Source of the DNA: Terasakiella magnetica
GTDB taxonomy: Bacteria; Pseudomonadota; Alphaproteobacteria; Rhodospirillales; Magnetospirillaceae
Assembly (NCBI GenBank): GCA_902729415.1
Contig: CACVCF010000223.1
Location: 186,001-250,000, forward strand
DNA length: 64,000 nt
Direction of reading: 5' to 3'
Notes under the pieces: generated by a model
Seen by the model: the letters and a program-made list of their open reading frames with translations, nothing else
What the model was told of the DNA's origin: nothing
Database searches by the model: none
Position numbers and translations under genes: made by a program
Shown here: positions 58,886 through 64,000 of the stretch, piece by piece
How positions within the stretch are numbered: position 1 is the first letter of the stretch
How the letters are laid out: each line of letters starts with the position of its first letter

Positions 58886-58962
58886 CTAGTGTGGTTTGCG
58901 AATTCGAAGTTCCTAAGATCGCCGGTGGAGATATGATAGGAACTTCGAATTCACCACACTAG
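58886..58962. repeat. Small inverted-repeat element 2 with CTAG ends
   Basis: 77 bases bounded by CTAGTGTGG and CCACACTAG. The inner arms GAATTCGAAGTTCCTA and TAGGAACTTCGAATTC pair perfectly. It ends one base before the stop codon of the GNAT-type gene. Confidence 0.8.
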
Positions 58963-58963
58963 A

Positions 58964-60124
58964 TTAAATTTGGTGCTGCCGGAATGGTCCCGCGGCCTCC
59001 TGCTCGGCGATATCGTCCTGGACCAGGGGGCGTTCATGGTCGAGGAAGCGCCCGACCACGGTTTTAAAGCCCGGATCGGCGATCCAATGGGCGCTGTAGG
59101 TGGGGGTGGGCAGATAGCCGCGGCTGACCTTGTGTTCGCCCTGGGCGCCTGCTTCCACCCGCGCGAGGCCGTGGGCGATGGCGAAATCGATGGCGCGGTA
59201 ATAGCACGCCTCGAAATGCAGATACTCCACCTGTCGGCCGCCGCCCCAGGTGCGGCCGTAAAGGGTGTCGCCGCCCAGCATATTGAACGCCGCGCCCAGG
59301 GGCAGGCCGTCGCTTTCGGCCCAAACCAGCACCACTTTGCTGCCCAGGGACGAGGCCGAGAGTTCCTCGAAAAAGGCGCGGTTGACATAGGCCTTGCCCC
59401 ATTTGCGGTCCACGACGTTCTGATAGAAACGGTGAAACACGTCCCAATGCCGCGCCTTCACGTCGGCTCCGACCAGGGTGGTCAGGGTGATGTCCTGGCG
59501 GGCGATGGCGTCGCGCTCCTTGCGGATGGCCTTACGCTTGCGCGATGACAGGGCGGCAAGGAAATCCTCGAACGAGCCATAGCCGTCATTGCGCCAATGG
59601 TACTGGCAGCCCAGGCGCTGAAGAAAGCCCTGCTCCCCAAGGCTTTGATACTCCTCCTCGGTGGGGAAGGTGACGTGGATGGACCCGGCCCCGGCCTGCC
59701 GCGCCACCTCCACAAGCCCGGCGGCAAGCAGGCGGCGCAGAGGTTCGGGCTCCTCGCCGGGGTGGGTCAGGAGCCGTGTCCCGGTAACCGGGGTGAAGGG
59801 GATGGCGCATTGCAGCTTGGGATAATAGCGCCCGCCCGCCTTCTCGTAGGCCTCGGCCCAGGTCCAGTCGAAGACGTATTCGCCGTAGGAATGGCTTTTG
59901 AGATAAAGCGGGGCGGCGGCCAGGATGCGGCCATCGCCGGATCTGACCACCAGATGGCGGGCCAGCCATCCGGTCTTGGCGGTGGCCGAGCCCGAGCGCT
60001 CCATGGCGTCGAGGAAGGCATGATGGATAAAGGGATTCTCGGTTCCGGCACATTCATCCCACTGGGCGGCGGGAATGTCGGCCATGGCGCTGTGAACATG
60101 CAGGGTCGGGCTTTCAGGCATCAT
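58964..60124 (-). CDS. GNAT-like protein, DUF482/FemAB-related family
   Basis: 386 residues from the ATG at 60124 (two ATG in a row); an in-frame start at 60175 adds 17 residues. The family's FIHHAFLDAMERSGS, YPKLQCAIPFTPVTG and RKWGKAYVNRAFFE segments are present. Predicted peptidogalycan-biosynthesis/FemAB-type N-acyltransferase fold, substrate unknown. The stop codon abuts inverted-repeat element 2. Confidence 0.82.
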   Translation of the reverse strand: MMPESPTLHVHSAMADIPAAQWDECAGTENPFIHHAFLDAMERSGSATAKTGWLARHLVVRSGDGRILAAAPLYLKSHSYGEYVFDWTWAEAYEKAGGRYYPKLQCAIPFTPVTGTRLLTHPGEEPEPLRRLLAAGLVEVARQAGAGSIHVTFPTEEEYQSLGEQGFLQRLGCQYHWRNDGYGSFEDFLAALSSRKRKAIRKERDAIARQDITLTTLVGADVKARHWDVFHRFYQNVVDRKWGKAYVNRAFFEELSASSLGSKVVLVWAESDGLPLGAAFNMLGGDTLYGRTWGGGRQVEYLHFEACYYRAIDFAIAHGLARVEAGAQGEHKVSRGYLPTPTYSAHWIADPGFKTVVGRFLDHERPLVQDDIAEQEAAGPFRQHQI

Positions 60125-60270
60125 CCCAAGATGGCGGCTGGAGCGGCAGATTCCAAGCCCGTGCATCGCCGCCATGCGAAGGTGCCGCTACGCAAGGGTT
60201 CCCCTGGGTAGGACCGGGGTGCTATGGTCCGCGCTCTCCGACCTGACAGCTTTATCGGTTTCCGACGGAC

Positions 60271-61875
60271 ATGTCTTCGCCCATGGATTTCTCTGGCCTG
60301 CCCCGCGCTGAACTGACTGATGATGGGGGCAAACCGCTGGAGGCGCAGCTTTGCGTCACCGCCCATATCGCCCAGACAGTGGCCGAGGCATTGCGGCAGA
60401 ACTGGGCCGTCATGGCGGCGGGCGGGTTAACCAGCGCCATCGGTTCTTATGACTATAAGGCCGAGGATGTCGCCGATCGTTTCAAAGGTGTTGTCGCCAT
60501 CCGCCCCAAAGGCGCCTTGGCCGCCGAAAGGGTTGCCGCTGATACGCCGCTCGATCAGATTTTGACCCATCAAGTGGCCATTGCCGCCGATCAGGGATTG
60601 GTCTCGGCGGGGGCGGGGCTGACCTTCACCCAGGTTAATGCCGCCCTGGCCGAAGCCGTGGGGCCGACGTCGCGGATTCTTGTCGATCTCACCAGCATCG
60701 CCTCGGCTTATGTGGGCGGCGTCGTTGCCACTGGTGGCATGGGGCCGCTGCGGCTGTTGCCGTCCGCCAGCCTGGAGGCTGTATGCCTTGCCGATGGCGA
60801 GAGCACCCGGATTGTCGAGGGTGAAGCACTGGGCACGGTCGAAGGAATGCAGGGTTGGACCGGCATGGTTACCGCCGCCCGGTTCCGCTTCTACGATGTT
60901 CCCGCCAGCGAATTCGGCCTGGTCCTGCCGGTACAGGGCTCGGATGTGGATACGGTGGCGGGGTTGCTGGCCTATCTCCACGCCTGGACCCGCATTACCT
61001 TGCCCGCTCCCGGTGGCCGCATCACCGGCGAAGGCGGCGACACGGTGCTGAACGGCATCGAACTGGTGAGCAAGGATTCGCTGGAAGCCTTCATCGCCCA
61101 TGCCGAGGAGCCTGCCCGGTCCAAGGCCGAGGGGCTGCTGCAATCTTGCGAATATGCCGGTGCCGACATGCTGGCCTGCCTGACCGGCTGGTCGGAGCTG
61201 TCCATCGACGACGTGCTGATGAGCCTGCTCGACCCCGAGACCGAGACCATCGGCGGCGTCATGATCGATTTCGGTGTCGGCTTCTCATCGGGGGCCGAGA
61301 TGGAGACCTTCCGCGCCATCCGTGAAGGCGCCCCCGATCTTGCCCGCACCCGCGCCCGTGTCGTTCAGCCCGGCAAGCTGAAGCCGTGGAGCACGTCCAC
61401 CGACATCAACATCATCATGCCCGCCGACAGCTCCGCTTTGGTGGCCGTGCTGGAAGCCTATGCCGATTACCGTGGCGCCATCCGCGCCCTGGGCCGCGAG
61501 CTGGCGGGATCGATCGAGGTCGAGCTGTCGGCCTATGGCCATCTCTCGCCCATGGGGATCGACCCCCATCACCGGGTCACCCTGTTCGCGCCCGAGGGCG
61601 GTGAGGCGGCCCTGGCGGCGGCACGTCTGGCGGTGGCGGCCAACAAGCGCACCTTGATCCACGATCTGCTGTTTGCCGCCGAACGCCACGGCGCCACCAT
61701 CACCGGAGGCGAGAAGGGGGCGCCATCGCTGGTGGAGATCGCCCGCGCCGCAGGCGGTGAGGGCCGCCTGGCCCCGGCGCTGAAAGCCCGGCTGCGCAAG
61801 GCCCGCGCGGCGGTGATGGCCGCACCCGCCAACTTCTCGTTCCGTGCTCCCAAGGAATTACGGACCGAGGATTAG
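60271..61875 (+). CDS. FAD-linked oxidoreductase (PCMH-type FAD-binding domain)
   Basis: 534 residues. The N-terminal half has the FAD pattern of the glycolate oxidase GlcD/VAO superfamily: VMAAGGLTSAIGS, GLVSAGAGLTFTQVNAAL, and SIASAYVGGVVATGGMGPLRLLPS. The C-terminal half is an alpha-beta cap. Such enzymes oxidise alpha-hydroxy acids; the exact substrate is not evident. It overlaps the convergent DsrC-like gene by four bases. Confidence 0.8.
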   Translation: MSSPMDFSGLPRAELTDDGGKPLEAQLCVTAHIAQTVAEALRQNWAVMAAGGLTSAIGSYDYKAEDVADRFKGVVAIRPKGALAAERVAADTPLDQILTHQVAIAADQGLVSAGAGLTFTQVNAALAEAVGPTSRILVDLTSIASAYVGGVVATGGMGPLRLLPSASLEAVCLADGESTRIVEGEALGTVEGMQGWTGMVTAARFRFYDVPASEFGLVLPVQGSDVDTVAGLLAYLHAWTRITLPAPGGRITGEGGDTVLNGIELVSKDSLEAFIAHAEEPARSKAEGLLQSCEYAGADMLACLTGWSELSIDDVLMSLLDPETETIGGVMIDFGVGFSSGAEMETFRAIREGAPDLARTRARVVQPGKLKPWSTSTDINIIMPADSSALVAVLEAYADYRGAIRALGRELAGSIEVELSAYGHLSPMGIDPHHRVTLFAPEGGEAALAAARLAVAANKRTLIHDLLFAAERHGATITGGEKGAPSLVEIARAAGGEGRLAPALKARLRKARAAVMAAPANFSFRAPKELRTED

Positions 61876-62200
61876 GCTCGATGCTCTATCCCGTACTCCA
61901 CGAGCGCGGGCGGCGCATGCCCGCGATCTTGCAGGCCTGCTGGACATAGCCATAGGGAAACAGTTCGAACAGGCGGTTGCGGTGGCTGCCCTGGGTTTCG
62001 GCCAAGTGCTTGATGACGTGCCGGGCGTCGGCGGCGACCTGCCGCTCGTCCAGCCACTGGCGCATGAAGCGGATGACGCTCCAATGCTCTTCGGTCAGGG
62101 TAATGCTCTCCCGCGCCGCTAATTCCTGGGCGATGGCTTCGGTCCAGTCGGTGGGATCGGTAAGGTAACCTTCGGAATCGGTGCTGAACGAGGTAGTCAT
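61872..62200 (-). CDS. DsrC/TusE-family protein lacking the penultimate cysteine
   Basis: 104 residues (stop at 61886 if the shorter reading is taken; the frame shown ends in RSWSTG). The DsrC pattern GYLTDPTDW, EEHWSVIRFMR and LFPYGYVQQACKIAG is clear. Cys90 is kept, but the second Cys expected 11 residues later is Trp101. DsrC carries sulfur as a trisulfide between the two cysteines and TusE uses the last one, so a sulfur-transfer role is doubtful. A regulatory role, as proposed for DsrC-like proteins without it, is possible. Confidence 0.8.
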
Positions 62201-62281
62201 GGTGCGATGCTCCCCAGCCCCGTTTTATCGAGGCGTGGAGAGTATCATGGTTTTCTCATGTCCGATGCGACTTGATGGCGG

Positions 62282-62788
62282 TCAATCGACCACGACGGCG
62301 TCGTCCTCATCCTCGGACCAATCAGCGGCGGGTTTGGGCGTACGGGCGATCCAGCCCTCCAGCTCGGCCACATGCTCGGCTTCTTCCGCCGCCATTTCCG
62401 CCGCCATGTCGCGTACATCCTTCTCGGGATTGGCGGCGGCTTCGTCGGCATAGAACTCCATGCCGCGCCGTTCGTTCTCTAAAGCGAAGGCCAAGGCGTG
62501 ATAAGGCGTCATCATGTAGTGGGTGTCGTCCACCGGGCCGACTTCCGCCGGTTCGGGCGTGTTCCAGCGGTATTGCCAGGATTTCAGCTTGGGCAGGTCG
62601 TAAGGGGCCGCCCGCGCCGCCACCGAGGCGCCGTGCAGGCGTGAGAACTTGGCCATCTGGCGGAACATCTCCGCCACATCCGGGTTGTTGTGGACCTCCA
62701 TGGAATCGGCCAACTCGTCGTAACGGTCGGCAGCTTCGTTTTCCATGGCCAAAGCGTGGGCGAGGAAGGTCGCAACCTTAGTGCTCAT
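62282..62788 (-). CDS. Ferritin-like / rubrerythrin-like di-iron protein
   Basis: 168 residues from the ATG at 62788 (GGAGG upstream). A four-helix pattern with carboxylate/His ligands: MENEAADRYDE, EMFRQMAKFSRLHG, ENERRGMEFYADEA and EEAEHVAEL. No rubredoxin domain. Probably peroxide or iron handling. Confidence 0.82.
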   Translation of the reverse strand: MSTKVATFLAHALAMENEAADRYDELADSMEVHNNPDVAEMFRQMAKFSRLHGASVAARAAPYDLPKLKSWQYRWNTPEPAEVGPVDDTHYMMTPYHALAFALENERRGMEFYADEAAANPEKDVRDMAAEMAAEEAEHVAELEGWIARTPKPAADWSEDEDDAVVVD

Positions 62789-62860
62789 CGGGGCATCCTC
62801 CAGCATAGGGTGGTCTGGGAACAAGTATGGCGCAGGATTTTTGTCCTGGCTATTGCCCAG

Positions 62861-63490
62861 TTAGCGTCCTTCCCGTCCCTTCAAATAGAAGGCTACCGCC
62901 TGGGCGCGATTGCCGACGCCCAGCTTGTCATAGAGATTTTTCAGGTGGAATTTTACGGTGTTGAGGGAGATGTCCAACTGTCCGGCCATCTGCTGGTTGG
63001 TCAATCCCCCTGCCAGGGCGGCCAGCAATTCCCGCTCGCGTGGGGTCAGTCCCGCCAGTGGGTCGCTGGCCAAGCTGGAGACGTCGATGAACGGAAAGAC
63101 CATGCGGCCGCTGGCGACGGCGGTGATGGTGTCGAGCAATTGTTCCGGCGGTTCGCGCTTGGAGCAGAACCCGGCGGCGCCCAAGGTCATGGCCTGACGT
63201 GGAACGTCGGGATTGGGGCTGCCGGTATAGACGATCAGACGCGGTGCATCGACGCGGCTGCGCAGGGATTGCAGCACGCCACGGCCATCGATTCCGGGCA
63301 TTTCCCAGCCGATGACCCCGACATCGAATTGGGTCTTCTCGACGGCTTCCAGAAATTTTTCCCCATCGTTGGTGACAGCAGCGACGCTGAAACGGTCGTC
63401 ACCGGCGAAAAGCTTGACCAGACTGCTTTGCAGCAGTGGATTCTTCTCGGCAATAGCGATGGCGATAGGTCGGCTCTGCAGAACGGCCAT
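62861..63490 (-). CDS. LuxR-type regulator with degenerate receiver
   Basis: 209 residues. NarL/FixJ layout: a receiver-like domain (about 7-125) and a LuxR helix-turn-helix (about 145-205, LTPRERELLAALAGGLTNQQMA). The phosphoacceptor Asp is replaced by Gly61 (VIGWEMPG), and the N-terminal acidic pair is AE-K. It therefore cannot be phosphorylated in the usual way. No partner kinase is adjacent. Confidence 0.88.
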   Translation of the reverse strand: MAVLQSRPIAIAIAEKNPLLQSSLVKLFAGDDRFSVAAVTNDGEKFLEAVEKTQFDVGVIGWEMPGIDGRGVLQSLRSRVDAPRLIVYTGSPNPDVPRQAMTLGAAGFCSKREPPEQLLDTITAVASGRMVFPFIDVSSLASDPLAGLTPRERELLAALAGGLTNQQMAGQLDISLNTVKFHLKNLYDKLGVGNRAQAVAFYLKGREGR

Positions 63491-63676
63491 TGATCCTTAT
63501 CCCTCCCCCGGGGAAGTCCAGGCCCCCATCCTGGATGATCGTATTCTTACCGTTTGCGGAAGATTCCGCAAACCTAGAACGAAACTTACCCACACTTTTC
63601 CTACACCACAGCAGGGGGCACCTGTGCTGTTCCGCAAGTTGTGGCATGGAGATGTGGTCAAAATGTGGTGGAAACG

Positions 63677-63710
63677 AAAAGGGCCGGCTCCCCCCCCGGG
63701 CTCCGGCCCT
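63677..63710 (-). terminator. Rho-independent terminator for the right-edge gene
   Basis: Read leftward: AGGGCCGG stem, loop, CCGGCCCT stem, then TTTTCGTTT. It lies 25 bases after the stop of the leftward gene at the window edge. Confidence 0.75.
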
Positions 63711-63734
63711 CATCCTGCGTCGGGTTAAGCGGCC

Positions 63735-64000
63735 TTAGGCCTGCTCCGCCCAGGCGCGGAAATCGATTTTCCCCACATCCGCAGCCGCATCGGCGGCAGG
63801 CGCCACGGCGGCGGTGGGAGTCTCCACGGCCTTGACCGTCAGGGTCTCATCCATGGAAGGCGTAGAGACCGAGGTGTTCTCGGTATTGGCCTTGGTCTTG
63901 GCCGGAACGGGCGCGCTCTTGACCGGAGAGGCCATATCCTCGGTCCGCAGCGAAGCGGGGGTCACGTGCGAGCGGCTGCTGCCGGGGCGGTAGACATAGC
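63735..64000 (-). CDS. C-terminal part of an unidentified protein, cut by window edge
   Basis: The frame is open to the right edge (about 88 residues visible; the GTG at 63965 is internal). The composition is Ala/Pro/Thr-rich and probably disordered, ending in KIDFRAWAEQA. No family recognised. Confidence 0.55.
   Translation of the reverse strand, partial: YVYRPGSSRSHVTPASLRTEDMASPVKSAPVPAKTKANTENTSVSTPSMDETLTVKAVETPTAAVAPAADAAADVGKIDFRAWAEQA

Overview
The window is high-GC DNA from an alphaproteobacterium of the Rhodospirillales. The best overall fit, from memory of gene order, is a Magnetospirillum/Paramagnetospirillum-type organism. The reasons are the divergent draTG and nifHDK pair, an oxygen-sensitive type of NifA, a nuoA-N operon ending in nuoN-birA-coaX-rnj, and abundant c-di-GMP and hemerythrin sensing. 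No magnetosome gene is present, so the genus is an inference.

Layout. 1-5.4 kb: the end of a SAM methyltransferase, then a leftward pair: a hemerythrin-EAL phosphodiesterase and a hybrid kinase-GGDEF protein. 5.9-10 kb: a small exported protein, then a heme-copper reductase cluster (CuA subunit II, catalytic subunit I, SCO/SenC, membrane orf). The active-site tyrosine of true oxidases is replaced by Asn, which suggests a nitric oxide reductase of the NorSY/sNOR kind. 10-15.5 kb: a zinc-ribbon membrane protein, a large exported TPR-CHAT protease-like protein and a convergent CsgG-like/DUF4384 protein.

15.7-34.9 kb is a nitrogen fixation island: nifA; nifB-fdxN-nifZ-nifT-SIR2-like; a 2Fe-2S ferredoxin; draT-draG on the minus strand; nifH-nifD-nifK; nifE-nifN-nifX-DUF269-fdxB-nifQ; iscA-like-nifV-nifW-DUF2478. 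I can read five sigma-54 (-24/-12) promoters and five TGT-N10-ACA NifA sites. Together they make nifB, nifH, draT, nifE and iscA NifA-dependent units. No nifS or nifU is in the window. A two-hairpin repeat family occurs in three nif intergenic regions, including a 93-bp tandem array of four units between the DUF269 gene and fdxB.

35-52.7 kb: tRNA-Asp(GTC), the complete 14-gene complex I operon nuoABCDEFGHIJKLMN, then birA, coaX and RNase J with overlapping or near-overlapping ends. 52.9-64 kb: mixed housekeeping and unknown genes, including a bacteriohemerythrin lacking one iron ligand, an orphan ParA, a CopD-like protein, a Nudix hydrolase, a SpmA-SpmB fusion, a flavoprotein, a GNAT-type protein beside two small CTAG-bounded inverted-repeat elements, an FAD oxidoreductase, a DsrC-like protein without its penultimate Cys, a ferritin-like protein, a LuxR-type regulator with a degenerate receiver, and a partial gene at the right edge.

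The parts fit a microaerobic diazotroph. NifA senses low oxygen and drives Mo-nitrogenase assembly, DraT/DraG switch NifH off and on by ADP-ribosylation, ferredoxins and complex I handle electron supply, and hemerythrin/c-di-GMP proteins respond to oxygen.
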